DNA of 64,000 bases from Welwitschia mirabilis. Lineage: Eukaryota; Gnetophyta; Gnetopsida; Welwitschiales. Positions 48,001 through 60,800 of this stretch are shown in pieces. The notes beneath the pieces were generated by a model that searched no databases, was not told where the DNA came from, and was given only the letters and a program-made list of their open reading frames with translations. The stretch lies in contig JBOZIK010000001.1 of the NCBI GenBank assembly GCA_051453625.1, forward strand, positions 103,092,583 to 103,156,582. The letters are read 5' to 3'. How positions within the stretch are numbered: position 1 is the first letter of the stretch; each line of letters starts with the position of its first letter. The position numbers and the translations under genes were made by a program.

Positions 48001-49503
48001 AATTGACACTAAAATTATGCTTCCATTTTTTAGCAATATGAACAACAAGTTTATGCATAAATGTGAAAATATTGATAGCCCTTTATACCACTTAACTACT
48101 TACTAGTTCAAGAAGAAATATAAAATGTGTTTTACCAAAATATTTTGTATTAATAAAACAAATCTAATTTATAATACAAGAGAAGAAGAGATGAATATAA
48201 CCTAGAACCTAAGTATAGATACAACATGAGAAAAAATATTATAAGTATAAGCATATAAAATAAAATCGTAGGAATTACTATTTGAACCATTTTTGTAAAT
48301 CATTTGATGTGCTTTCATTTCCAGTAATAAAAAATGAACATTAATTTTCCATAGATCAATAAGTAGAGTTTACCTTAGTTTAATGCATTATACTAGCTTG
48401 TAATTCTATAGCATCCAAAATTGGGATATTTGAGTTGGATAGATTATTTAGATCCAAAACACTCATTTAGAAAAGAATCAAAAGAAAGAATCAATGTTGT
48501 AGAAAGAAAAGAAGAGACTATACCAAAATTGCCTCTTCAACCTCATTCCAAAATCCTATCTTGTCCAACATCTAATGAGTTAAAGTTTTTCATAATAACA
48601 AGGATATTTTAATGTTGTAAAATAAGAATAACTAAGCCATTATATTGGTTTTATGTATTTATGATATGACTCTTAGAAATTAAAAATTTCTTCTTTAAAA
48701 TGACTTTAATTGTATTGATGCCATTCTTTTAATAAATATTAATTTAAATATAACATAAGAGTAATAGTAGTAATTAATTATTAAACATAAAGTCTAACAT
48801 TAAAAGCTAAGAAGGTGAACAAGAGAAAATCAATAAGGAAAATCAAGAATGCAAATAAGAAAAAATCAAGAAGGTGAAATTGATAAGGCATACCTCAATT
48901 AGTGGAACCAGAAAAACTACAAAAATCAGAATTCCTATTAATATTTCTTTGAATATATCCAAAAATTTATAGATACATTTTAGACAATAGTTATTTAGAC
49001 ATATTATAATATTCCTTAATATTGGTATCTCTTTCATCTTTAATGATTTCATCAATATATCTCTTATTAGTATTAAGAAATTCATCATCATCCATGATGA
49101 CAATGTGATCATTATCTCTCGTGATGTTGTACTTATTATTCTTAAGCATAGTAATAATGTGGTTATTAGCTTTGTCTTTACTTTTTAAGACCCATCATTA
49201 TTATCTTTAGATTCTTTTTCACTATCATGTTTATATTCACCATTACCATATTTTGTAATTGATATCATATTTGATTTCTTTAAGAAATAAATAACCTACA
49301 AAATAAATTTAATACCATGTTCATATGGTTTTGATTATTGAAGAGCTATTTTAATCCTCATAGTTGATTTTTTAATATAATTTTTATTTTTATTTTTTAT
49401 AGAATTTAAATTTATTAATGTCTTTAATTAATTTATTTTAGGCCTTGTTTAATGTATGATTTCTTTGATAATTCATTCTCATATTCAAATTACTTTAATA
49501 TCC
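48001..49503. other. Unassigned AT-rich sequence
   Basis: May contain the 5' part of LINE-3b. The frames at 48421-48612 (+) and 48843-49112 (-) are short and unrecognised. Confidence 0.4.
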
Positions 49504-52450
49504 TTTTTTTTTTTTTTATTTTTCTGATTAGAGAGTATTTTAGATTAGAGGGTTTTGAGTAGATACTTCAACATTTGATTTAGTTTGAAAAATTATTTCT
49601 TATAAATAAATTAATCAATATAATGTATTTTCTTAGTTATGATTGTTTACCCCTCATTTAAAAAAGTTAAAAATTTGGTTCTATGATGTTCAAAACACCA
49701 CTAATACTAGGAGTGTTACTTTTATAAAATAGGAATTATATTAGATGCAAAAAAGTCTTGTTTCTATTTTTACTGTTGACTCACAAGCAACTACTTTCTA
49801 CCTAAAGATTTTAGAATATATAAGGGCTTGGGTTAAAGGTAAAAATAAGGTGAGATTATTTTAGCTTAGCAAAGTTATGGCTATGCAACTCATTTAGCAT
49901 AACAAACTAGTTAAAAAAATGAAGGTATAAAAAATTGAAATATAAAAATAATAATATTACATTTGAAAATATAATTTCTTTTTGAATTTTAGGACTTTCT
50001 TCCATTTATTAATAAATAAATTATAAATTATTTTCCTCTAAATAATCTTAAATTATGCTATTTTCCAAGATGTCATGATATATAATAAAAATAAAGATTA
50101 CGTCTTGTCCACTTATAAGTGAATGTTATTGTTTAGCTAAATACTAAACATCATTTGGAAGAACCATTTGTTGCTTTGTCATTAAAAAAATAAAATGTTA
50201 AAATTTTCAAGTTTAAAAATAATGTAGAAAACAATATCTAGAGGATTCGTATTTATTTTTATAAAAGTAACATTGATTTTTAATTATCCAAATACATTTT
50301 CAAATATTCTCTAAAAAAGATAATTTACTAGATTATGGTAGACAATAGAAAAGTTGCATCTTTGGAATAATTTTAATTTTTTCATCTAATTTTTTTTCTA
50401 TCCAAAAGATAGATTCTAAGAGCATTATAAGATTAATAATATTTGAAATTATCTTTGCTTTAACATTTCAAATTTGTATGAATATCTAAGTGTACATAAT
50501 TCTTTAATAAATTTGTGAATTTTTGCAAAACATTCCAAATTGCAAATCTTGTAATAATATATGATTATTAAAATAAATCCTTAAAATGATTTATATAATT
50601 AAGCTTTAACATCTAAACTACTTTTATATCCTCTATATGTAACTATTAAACTAATTTAAATAGGAGGGAAATATTTAGCTCAGGAAGTTGCTTTAAATAT
50701 AAATTACTTTTGTCCCATGGTTTATGTAAAGAATCCTAATTTTACAAATGAGTACGCTTCTAACAATTAGTACTTTTTCATCAAAATTTCTTTCTAGCTT
50801 ATAATGTGATTAACAACTTGTTTTAAAGTTTAGAGATAAGACATCATACAAATTAGTAAGGATTAAGGACAAATTTAAATAAGGTAATCTTTTTCACTCG
50901 AGAAATAAATTTACCTTGCCATCCTACTAAAATTTTATGTCATCATCCTCCTTATAAAAAGAGAAATACATAAATATTTCTTATGAAAGATATTAATTGC
51001 ATAAATAATAATTCCTTCCATTGTATAAATATACCCTTAGCACATGTGTTTAAGAGAGTAATACCTAAACCAAAAAGTTTAGAAGATGTTTCAAAATATC
51101 TTGAATACTTTAAAAAAATTATTTCTACTATATAAAATATAGAAGTGTTATCCACATATCAAGCATAAGATAAATTAAAAATATCTTTTACAACTTCAAT
51201 CTATATGAAAGATTTATCTTTTGGATTTCAATCATTACACATACGTCATTAGCAATTAAAAAAAAAAAAAAACAAGATATGACTTTATCGTTCATACAAA
51301 TTACCATTCAACATGATAGATAGATAGAAGAGGCATAAGAAGATTTAAATAATTTCTATCCTTTTTCTAAAAAACTAATTTTTTAATTAGTACTAAAAAT
51401 ACTAAGTTCCTCTAACTTATGCTTTTCTCATGTTTAATTTTAATGTCATATTACATTTCTTTTTGTTCAATAGCTAAGTGCATGGTATCATGAATCAAAA
51501 TTACTTGATCTAAAATAAGTCTTCGCATTATAAAATATTTTTATAAGTTTAAAATCAAAAGTGAAAGAACAATTTTCAATCTTTCTATAAGAACCTTCAA
51601 CATTGCTTTGTAAATAACACTACATAAGATTATTGGCTTAATATTTGATATTACTAGCATCTATCTTCCTCGGAATGAAATTTACACAAGAAGAAGAAGT
51701 ATTCAAAATTAATCCTAAATTTCAAAACTCTAAAAACATAATTAAAATGTCACCCTTCACAACATCCCAATAATGTTTAAAAAATTTGCTTAAAAACTAT
51801 ACCATGGTATAGATTTATTAGGTATCATTTTAAACAAAGATTCCTTGCTCTCTTTCATAGTTTTTTTTTTAAATTTTTCAAGAAATTACAATTCAACAAC
51901 TCATAAAAGTTTATTTATTGTACAAACAAATTTATTAATGTCATCCATGTTTATGTATTTGGAATTTTCTAACAAGTTTTTATAAATATTATACAAGAAT
52001 TTTTCTCATGGTATTAGCATCATAAACATGTTAATTTTCTTCATCTTTAAGATAAAGGATCAAACTAGAGTTTTTCTTCTTCATAGAATACATGTGCTGT
52101 TAACCTAGAATTTGCATCACCTTCTTTAGTCCATTTAATTTTTGCTCTCTTAAACTAATAAGGTTGATTTCATTATTGTAAATTATAAAGATCCCAAAAG
52201 AATTTTTTTATTTATCTAATCATCTATCCCCCTATCTTTCTAAATCTCTTTTTAAAGCTACTAAATTTTATGGATTAAATAGTTAGTTTTTATTTTTCAA
52301 ATTTAACAAATAAGATTCATTTAAGAATTTGATGTACTTCTTAACACTAAAGAACTTTGGTTATAGTGGAATTACTTTAAGCCCTTAACCTTGATCTTCC
52401 ATCATCCTTGAATTGTTTTCCGTAAATCTGAAAATTGGGAAACAAATTAT
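49504..52450 (-). mobile_element. LINE-4: decayed LINE, RT region and A tail
   Basis: The 3' end is marked by a T run on plus (49504-49517, an A tail on minus). The minus RT frame reads LREQKLNGLKKVMQILG near 52130. NIKPIIL, a stop, SVIYKAMLKVLIERLK near 51600-51660 and RRLILDQVILIHDTMH near 51510 follow. Next is the catalytic box YVDNTSIF at about 51135-51158, in which the second Asp is Asn. The open frame 50952-51155 continues the RT. Endonuclease and ORF1 are not readable to the right of about 52450. Confidence 0.75.
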
Positions 52451-54589
52451 TCATCCATCTAAAAACCCAGAATTAATTTTAATGAGTTTAATTTTAAAGT
52501 AAAACTAGTCATTGATTTGAACCAAGACAGAGAATAATTTGACTGTAGTGTTCAAAAAAGTTAGACACTAAAAAAAGTTTGGAAGAAATCTATTTAACTT
52601 TTTAAGAATTAAATTTAAACTAGATTTCCAAGTACTCCAAGTATAAGTAGAATTTAATTGTACATGAATTTTTTTTAAAAAATTTTTACTTTTTAGATAA
52701 TCAAATATTCCCAATGGTTTTTTGTATTCATGAAGAACAACATTAATTCACCATCAATTGAAATAGGATCATAAAATCTAAAAAACATTTCAATATGAAT
52801 AGTTCCAAAAATGTTTCATGTTCTTCATAGATTTGGAAAATAAACATGGACTAAAATTCATGAAACATTTTTCATAAAATTCAATAACTAATATTGAATT
52901 GATTATTATACTATCAATCATTGTATTAGGATTTGATCATATTCAAAAACTATTTTAAAGATACTCGAATTTTGTATTTTGAGGATAAGTATAAACAAAT
53001 TCATAATTTGTTCAAAAAATTCAAATATTATTTCATTGTCATTAAAATTATGTCGATATGATAATAACATATCATAATGTCCCTTTCCCTCACTCTTTCT
53101 TTCTCTCTTTCCTTACCTTCTTGCCCTACTCAGCTTCCCTCCCTTCCTCTTCCTTTCATGATAATAAATTGAAATATTTTTTTTAATTTTTTTATGTAAG
53201 TTACTATGTTTACCTGAAAAACTCTAAATTACAACATTGGAATTCATGAATTGAATATACCCAACACAACGTTGTAATAGTAAAAACGTCCATCATATAT
53301 ATTTTTTATTTTATTTCTAAATGAAAGGATGTGTTCTTATTAATAATAACTTTATTTTATGAATTTAAAAAATAAGAATCTAAATAGTTGTGTAAATGTT
53401 ATGTGTGAGGTGTATATGTACTCTGTTGTTCTTGTTTCTTGGATGTTATAGGAAGATATCTATAAGAAGAGATACTAATGTGAAATGTCTTAGAATTCTG
53501 TATTGAAATGACATATTCATTATGTCTTAGAAGAGCACTTATTGTTTATCATTTATTTATTAATCTTCATATTGTTTCTTTCTTCTTGATTTATATTTTG
53601 TATATTTTTTTACATGAAGAGATCTTGACTTTCAACAAGTGTCGTGTTATTAGATAATTCAGTTATGACATAACTAGATAGCTTAGTTTCATTTCTTTTA
53701 TGAGTGAGAGATTGAATTCTGATTGATTTTGTATTCTATGACACTTATGTCCCAAGATAACATAGTCTGATATTTATCTTGCCTTATATGAGTCATATTC
53801 CTCATGACATAGACTAATGCATTTTATAATTTATTAGCATCACATTATTTGGTGAATAATTATCTATTAAATATAACATGAAGACATTATACACTTAACT
53901 ATATTGTGGTTTTCTCAACTTTCACATGTATGTTTATTCGTAATGCTTGATGTTTGTTTGAATGGTCACAAGCTTTTTTTCAACTATTATTATTGAATGG
54001 GATAAGAGATTGTCCTCACACTCCAATACAAATAATCAAAATGATGTGGTGTCATGCTCAAAATTAACTTGCATTAAAATTAAAACCTTATTAATAAATT
54101 TTTGTTCAAGTCTCTGAAAAAAATTGAGATGTCCCCATGTTCAAACGAAAGGCTTAGCTTAGTTGTATGCTCCAATGCTAGGTAGACAAAGAATACATTC
54201 AAGTGTAGTTTTCCTGACGTTTGTCATGTGTAGAATATCTTATTGAAGAGGGTTTGTGGATGTACTTGTTCTTGACCCACAAACCCAATCTTTGTTATAA
54301 TTTTTGCAATACAAAAGGGGATATGCGAGGCATCATTTGGTGAGTGAAGGCAAAAGGGGTTGAATGTTCAAGATGAACATTTAATAATAGCAATGAGAGT
54401 GTTCTAACTGTTGAACATTAAAATTTAATGATATCAAATCGGCATACGCGCGCATTAAATCTTTATTTTAGTGCGCAGCTTGTATATTTAATTGAATAAA
54501 TTATTGGAAAAATCAAGGCACATTGGCCTTGATTGGCCTTTAAGTTACTGTGCCCTTGTTTTTGACCACTCCAATAAAAAAGACAACCT
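52451..54589. other. Unassigned sequence with a pyrimidine-rich tract
   Basis: No gene is recognised. A marked C/T tract lies at about 53085-53157. Complexity rises after 54200, where TE decay texture fades. A short direct repeat TTGGCCTT occurs near 54525-54540. Confidence 0.5.
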
Positions 54590-54725
54590 TATAAAAGGTG
54601 GTGCCAAATTGAAATTCCTTTATCAATTATAGCCACGGCATTATCTCTTTTGCCAGATGATGCCGAAAACCCTTTAACCAAATTCAGCAAAGATAAGATT
54701 GTCCCCTAACGAAAAAGAAAAGGCC

Positions 54726-54758
<33 letters not shown>
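54590..54758 (+). promoter_or_regulatory. TATA box followed by a (GA)n tract, no gene seen
   Basis: TATAAAAGG at 54590-54598 is a strong plant TATA box. About 130 bases downstream is a (GA)n microsatellite at 54732-54758, a feature common in plant 5' UTRs. No convincing ORF follows. The first ATG (54763) opens only a 12-codon frame. A non-coding transcript or a decayed gene are both possible. Confidence 0.35.
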
Positions 54759-54762
<4 letters not shown>

Positions 54763-56049
54763 TGAAATCAAGGAAGATTGCATTGGAATCCCATCATTAG
54801 GGAATGTAAGGAATTGGGTACTGTTCTCCTTTCATTCTCTATTGGTGTCCATTGTATTTGTCCATTAAAACAAAGTTCCCTTTTTATTATTCCTTTGCCT
54901 TTGACTGAGTCTTGCTCATGGTTGTCTCTCTTAATTTAACACAATTTGAAATTCCACTAGCAATGAGACTATATTTAAATCTGCCTTAAACATCAATTAC
55001 AATAAACTTAGACATACCATGACAAAATGGTGCAAGATTGCTTAAGCAGTCGATTTTTTAAATCTCTTTCTTATTTAATTAAGTAGGAGCCATAGAGAGA
55101 GAGAGAGATGTGAGGAAATTAACTTGAATGTTAGTTAGGATTAGTATTAGGTAAGTGTCTTTTGATAACCAACATGTCTTGGGTTCAACAACTTGGGTAA
55201 TCATAGAAGTGTCAGCAGCTAACCAACATGTGGTTCCCTGTGTTTGAAGTTGTATGGGCCCAGATTCAAGTCCTATTCCTTCCCCTTTGTTAATGGTGAT
55301 AATACTTAGAAGAAATATAATGCTAAGAAGAGATGCAGGGCCTAAACATACAAGGATAGTGGATTGTAAAATATGGACATGGCTTAGGCATATCTTGTAG
55401 AGGAATTTAGAAGACTCATTATATATTATCTTGACATTTATGATAATGTTTGGTATAATGGAAGGCCCTTGGAAAACACTAGACACAGTTGGAAACTCCC
55501 TTTGCACAACCCACGTGGAGGAAATTATTGCTATAAAAAGCAAGGGATTAGTGTTTCGTCTCTATACGTTAGAAAAGATTTTATTAAGATATGATTCAAA
55601 GGTCATGGCACGGGAGCTATCTTAATAAATAAATATACGTTAATGGGGAATTATTTTAATGTTTAGTAGCCAAGACAAAGTCGTAAGTTAGGTCTTCATC
55701 AAATGACGTCTTTTCGGAATCTTTGATGATGACTGAATTTCCTTTCCTCGTCTCTGCGGATTTTTAAGAATTTATTTCTTTTCTAAAGGAGTATTCTTTT
55801 CTTAGCGAATTTCGATGGCAAAAGAAAGCTTTTCCAAAAAGGAAGAAAGATGTTTCTATCGATTCGCTTGGCCGAAAGGCTTACCTTGGTTAAGGTTCCA
55901 CCGAGACTTTTACTAGAGGCTATACAATCGTAACATTGTGTGTTTACCGGCTCCTCATCCTTTCACTTGGAACCAAGTTGTAATATTGGTGAAGATAAAG
56001 GATTTTTTTTTTTTGTTCTGTCTTTTAATTTGTAAATTATTTTTTCATT
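54759..56049. other. No gene identified
   Basis: The longest open stretch (55079-55543, -) has no recognisable domain. A 33-codon frame at 55815 (+) begins MAKESFSKKEERCFYRF, with no known match. GGGCCCAGATTCAAGTCC at 55257-55274 resembles a Pol III B box but has no clear A box. Confidence 0.4.
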
Positions 56050-56290
56050 TGGCTAGTCAATGAATGGTAGTCTAATTAGTGTGACACTCGTCCTCCATTT
56101 AGAAGGTCTAGGGTTTGAACCTTTAAATGAGTTGATTTGCATCCTATGAGACTCCGATTACGGTGTTTGTACTTCTAAATTGGAGGCATGTAAGTAAATG
56201 TTTTGAACTTCACATCCCCATCTTGTTAATTGAACCGATATCTTTAGTAAGTGTGGTATAGTTTTAAGTTAATTATCTTTTTAAAAAATC
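56050..56290 (+). mobile_element. Possible tRNA-derived SINE
   Basis: TGGTAGTCTAATTAGTG near 56067 (A-box-like), then CTCGTCCTCC and GGTCTAGGGTTTGAACC near 56105-56120 (B-box-like), have the spacing and wording of plant tRNA-type SINE heads. An A/T-rich end occurs near 56285. Target duplications are not evident. Confidence 0.45.
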
Positions 56291-57299
56291 TAAATGTATT
56301 ATATAGCTCTTAGTGTAAAATTTAACAATTATATAACCATAGTTACCATCAAACTCTCTACTTGATATCTAGTCACTGTCATCATATGATATGCAAGCTT
56401 AGATTATTAGTACATCTCCTTCATATGATGTGCAAGATTATAATAGTATTAGAATTTATGTCAATTTGACATCCAAACTTGCATGTCAAATTCGAAGCAC
56501 GATGAGTTGGCCTCATTTGCTAGTGGTAAAGGTAAGCTATAAATTTCAATCTGCTCTCATTTTTGCTCTTTGACTCTTATGGATTACTCTTAATAAATTT
56601 ATCAACTTATAGTGGGGAAGGTACCTAAACACTTTGAAGCAAATCACTTTCAATTATGCAAACTCACATCGTATTAGACATTATAAGACGCTTATCAAAG
56701 GCTAGAGATATGTTTGAGGACTACATTTTTTTTTACTGTTTTAGTAGGTAAGATTTATGAAGAGAACACTTTATTTGCCCACCTTGTGCTTGGCAAATAC
56801 TAATCCCAAGATCTCTTAGGAGAAAATCATAATGGTTCATGGGGTCAATTTGTTATAGATGCATGGAATATGGTGAGGTTGTGGTTGTACCACCAAATAA
56901 TTATGCTTAGAAAATATCGGGTACAAGATCTAAAGACATGTAATTCATCACCAAAAGTGTAACCTTGTCAAATCCTAAGTAGACATGTAATTAATCACCA
57001 TAGGTTTAACCTCGTCAACTCGTAAATTAACATAGGGTAAGCTACCTTTGATGGTTGCAAACTTGCAATGGGGGTGACTTGATTTAACAACAAAAACAAA
57101 GAAAATACTCCAACACACACTTGTCAAATTCGAAACATAACTATTTCACCATAGTCCATATTTTATGTTTAATGATGTTTTTGAGATCCTGCATCCCGAG
57201 ACACATGGAATAATGGCCTTTCTAAAGGTTTGCCTAACTAACGTCTAATAAAAATGATTAATACTAAAGAAAAACTTAGGACCTTAACTAGGTTTAGTG
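56291..57299. other. No gene identified
   Basis: AT-rich intergenic sequence. Two similar lines with ATGTAATT.ATCACCA occur about 45 bases apart near 56938 and 56987, a small local duplication. Confidence 0.5.
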
Positions 57300-58359
57300 A
57301 AAAGGAATGATGTTGCCCTCTTCAGCTTGCGTGTCGGTCGCTCGCTCGCTTGATTGGACGCTGCAATCATACTTTCCATTTCCCAGGTAGAGGGTCCACG
57401 TCATCTCACGTCAGCTCAAAGAAATATAACGAGCGATTCATTCACGATGTCGACCGATGTAGTAATTTTTAGTTACATTCACATCAACACATCAACCTCA
57501 ACCTCACAAAGGCAATGGCCGGCCTCCACCGCTGCTTAACAACGACATCGCTTTTTTTAAGCCATTGCTCTCGCGGGCACGTTCTTTCTAAAACACTAAT
57601 TATTAATTAATAAATAATTAAAAGTTGTTGGTAGAGGTAACATTAGGAAATTTTGTAAGCTTACGTATCCACGGCAATGCCCTAGCCTAAGCATGTTTGA
57701 GTGCGTCTCCCTTGCTATTCAAAGTATAACGTTACTCCACGTATGTTACAGATATTTGGGTACCTGACGTGAATTTTGCGATTTTTGCATTTTGTGATTT
57801 CAGTAAATGGTGTGGTATGGAATTGCGGAGGGAGGAGGGGCCCGTGGGTCCCGTCGTCTGTCACCTGTTCTGGGTCCCACCGGAAAAAGAGAGCCGGTTT
57901 AGTTAAAAAGTGCTTGTGTTAACGTTTCAAAATGGCGTGTAAGAAAAAAGTGCGCTGCCAATTTGACGGTTGCTTAAGTAAAACTGTTTACATAGCGAAC
58001 TTGTACGGTGGAGGCAAGGTTAGTGCGTAATCTGCCAATTTCCAAAAACAAAAAAGGCAAAAAAAAGAGCTATTTAAACCTGGCGACGTTTAAACTGACG
58101 TAAAACCGTCAAATTGTAAGCAGACCGCCTACCCACGCATGGTTAGGGAGCTGTAACTTGACGAGGATGGAGACGCGGGTGGTGCTCTGATCTCAGGGCG
58201 ACGCCACTTATCCAATTTGAACAGTTCCCTCCTCGCTCTTTATAAGCACTTGCTCTCCCCGTTTCTGCCATGTGCAACCGAAATACCATCCCTCTTCCTC
58301 TCTGAACAAAGCCAAAGCCAAGAGCCAAGAGCCAACTTAATTCTCTCGAGTCTCAAGCT
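57300..58359 (+). promoter_or_regulatory. CYP78A promoter and 5' UTR
   Basis: GC content rises sharply from about 57300. A TATA box TATAAGC at 58241 precedes the start codon by about 120 bases, so transcription probably starts near 58270. ACGT-type elements include GTCCACGTCATCTCACGTCA near 57390 and TGACGTAA at 58096-58103, typical bZIP targets. A 12-codon upstream ORF (58270-58305, MCNRNTIPLPL) would lie at the very edge of the transcript. Confidence 0.55.
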
Positions 58360-60800
58360 ATGGAGAACATGCAAGCTGGCTCCCCCAGCTCCTTCTGGTG
58401 GATGCTGGCAATACCAGCAGCGCCGGTGCCGCTGACACTGGAGGGCGTTAGCGGCGCAACAATTGCAGCCATTGCAGTGGCCATGCTAACGTGCATCATA
58501 CTGCTATCGTGGACGGCGAAGGGTGGACCGGCGTGGTGGGGGTACAAGAAGAGCATGGGCGGGCCACGTGGGGTGCCAGTGATAGGCAGCATGTTGGCCA
58601 TGAAGGGACTCGCCCACCGCAACCTGGACGCGCTCTCCCGACAATGCGGAGGCGGACAGCTCATCGACATGATGGCCTTCAGCATGGGGACCACCAGGGC
58701 TATTGTGTGCTCCACAGTGCAGCACGCCAAGGAGCTCCTCAACTCCGCCGCATTCGCCGACCGCCCGCCCAAGGAGGCGGCCACGCTGCTCATGTTCGAG
58801 AGAGCCATGGGTTTCGGGCCCTCCTCTGATTACTGGCGCCACCTCCGCCGCCTCGCCGCCACCCACCTCTTCTGTCCGCGACGTGTGCTTGCAGCCGAGC
58901 CGCTGCGCCGCCAGCTTTCCACCACCCTCGTCTCACACATGTCGTCGTTGTCGTTCGTTGACGAGGGTATTCGAGTGCGCGATGTTGTTCAAAGAGTTTC
59001 TCTGCAGAATATCATGGGTTGTCTGTTCGGACGGACGTTTGATTCGTCGTCCGAGAGGTGGGGGGAAGTCGCGGAGATGGTTAAGGAAGGTTATGATCTG
59101 TTGGGGATTCTTAATTACTCCGACCATTTTCCCCTTCTGTCGTTTCTTGACTTACAGGGCGTGCGTAAGAGGTCCAAGAAGTTGCTTCCCAAAGTGCATG
59201 GGTTTGTTGAAGACGTTATCAGGCAACATAAGGCGTGTCCGCCTGCTTCATCCGACGACTCGGATTTCGTTGATGTTCTCTTGTCTCTGGAGGGCTCTGA
59301 CAAGCTGCAAGATTCCGACATGGTCGCCGTCCTTTGGGTACGTGTTAGTGAATTATGCTATCTTAAGAAGCTAACTTGCAGTGGCTTTACTTGTCTGTTT
59401 AGTAAGATGAGGACCTGTGCGCTGGTTTTACTAGCGTGTAAGCTGCTCACCTCTCATTCGTATCCTGATCTTACTCGGGATTCATAACTAATATCCTGAT
59501 TTTGTGGGTGATTAATACTCAGTTGAATTAGTAGCTCTTACTTCGCGATTCATAGGTCTCATATCTAGGTTCGTTTGTGATTTACACCAAGAAAGAGTTG
59601 AAAACATGAATCGAATCAACTGCTCTATACCCAGAGCTGTTAGCGAGCTATGTGGAAAAACACCTTTCAGTTACTTTGAAGATAGAGACGCATGTTTCCT
59701 TCAATTAAGATGAGAATAGCACTAGTAGATTTCCCTTGAAAAACTCATGTCGAAGGATGCCTCTCATGTTACAATACTTTTATTAAAATATTCTTAACTG
59801 AATATCGTCAAAAATTTTTTAATAAAATTCTAATCAACAAGGTCTTAACAAATTNNNNNNNNNNAGAGCTGGTTAGATAGCTATGTGGAAAAACACCTTT
59901 CATTTACTTTGAATATAGAGTCTCATGTTTCCTTCAATTAAGATGAGAATATCACTAGTAGGTTTCCATTGAAAAAAGAAAAACTCATGTCGATGGATGC
60001 CTCTCATGTTACAATTCTTTTATTCAAATATTCTTAACTGAATCTCGTCACAAATTTTTTAATAAAATTCGAATCCACAAGGTATTAACAAAGTCATTGC
60101 CTTAAATATTATATACAAATAAATTTTGTTTATGAATCCTTGTAATGCTTTATGAATATAGGAGATGGTATTCAGAGGCGCAGACACAGTGGCAATAGTC
60201 CTGGAGTGGATTCTAGCGAGACTAGTGATGCACCAAGACATTCAGGAAAGGCTCCACAAAGAAATCGACAAGGTGGTGGGAAACTCCAGGGCAGTAGCGG
60301 AATCCGACATACCCAAACTGAGCTACATGCAGGCGGTAGTAAAGGAAGTACTGAGAATGCATCCACCGGGGCCTCTGCTATCATGGGCAAGGCTAGCCAT
60401 CCACGATGTTCAGATCGGTGGCCATTTCATTCCAGCGGGAACAACAGCAATGGTCAATATGTGGGCAATAACGCACGACGAAAAGGTATGGAAGGATCCA
60501 GAGAGCTTCAATCCGGAGCGATTTCTTTCAGACGCATATGACGTCAACATTCTGGGCAATGACTTAAGGCTGGCGCCTTTCGGCTCGGGGAGGCGGGTGT
60601 GCCCCGGAAGAGCACTGGGCATGCACACAGTGCATGTCTGGCTTGCAAATCTGCTGCATCACTTCAAATGGCTGCCCGTGGCGGAGCATCCAGTCAACCT
60701 ATCTGAACTGCTCAAGCTTTCCTGCGAGATGAAGTATCCGCTCTACGCAAAACCCGTCAAGAAGAGCGGAAACGACATTACAGATTTTACCGTGGCGTAA
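58360..60800 (+). CDS. CYP78A: Cytochrome P450, CYP78A family, complete
   Basis: Exons 58360-59337 (326 codons) and 60162-60800 (212 codons plus stop), joined phase 0 at TGG|GTACGT and ATATAG|GAG, give 538 residues, normal for CYP78A. An N-terminal membrane anchor lies at about residues 31-52. [11 protein letters not shown] is the hinge. The I-helix reads [15 protein letters not shown] (ExxR), FNPERF and the heme loop [10 protein letters not shown] with its axial Cys are all intact. The single intron in the I-helix region fits the family. CYP78A enzymes sit on the ER and are thought to make a mobile signal controlling organ and seed size; the substrate is not settled. ATG context CAAGCTATGG is good. 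The CDS is GC-rich, unlike its surroundings. Confidence 0.93.
59631..60093 (+). repeat. Tandem duplication inside the CYP78A intron
   Basis: 59631-59854 and 59865-60093 are two direct copies of a roughly 225-base segment separated by 10 N. Landmarks are AGCTATGTGGAAAAACACCT, TCAATTAAGATGAGAATA and GATGCCTCTCATGTTACAAT. By eye they are about 90% identical. A six-base insertion AAGAAA distinguishes copy 2. Confidence 0.9.
59855..59864. other. Assembly gap, 10 N
   Basis: Lies exactly between the two intron duplicates. Confidence 1.

Noticed and set aside
55257-55274. Isolated Pol III B-box-like motif as a tRNA gene
   Set aside because: No cloverleaf, anticodon arm or A box at correct distance could be found.
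55079-55543. 154-codon open frame on minus
   Set aside because: Longest open frame in an otherwise gene-free stretch, but no domain, splice context or homology I recognise; it also ends in a GA-repeat-derived tail.
58353-58866. Minus-strand open frames of 151 and 120 codons opposite CYP78A exon 1
   Set aside because: Shadows of the GC-rich P450 coding strand.
58703-59374. 223-codon plus frame overlapping CYP78A exon 1 in another phase
   Set aside because: Frame shadow; the P450 frame carries all family motifs and proper splice sites.
60152-60541. 129-codon plus frame overlapping CYP78A exon 2
   Set aside because: Frame shadow of exon 2.
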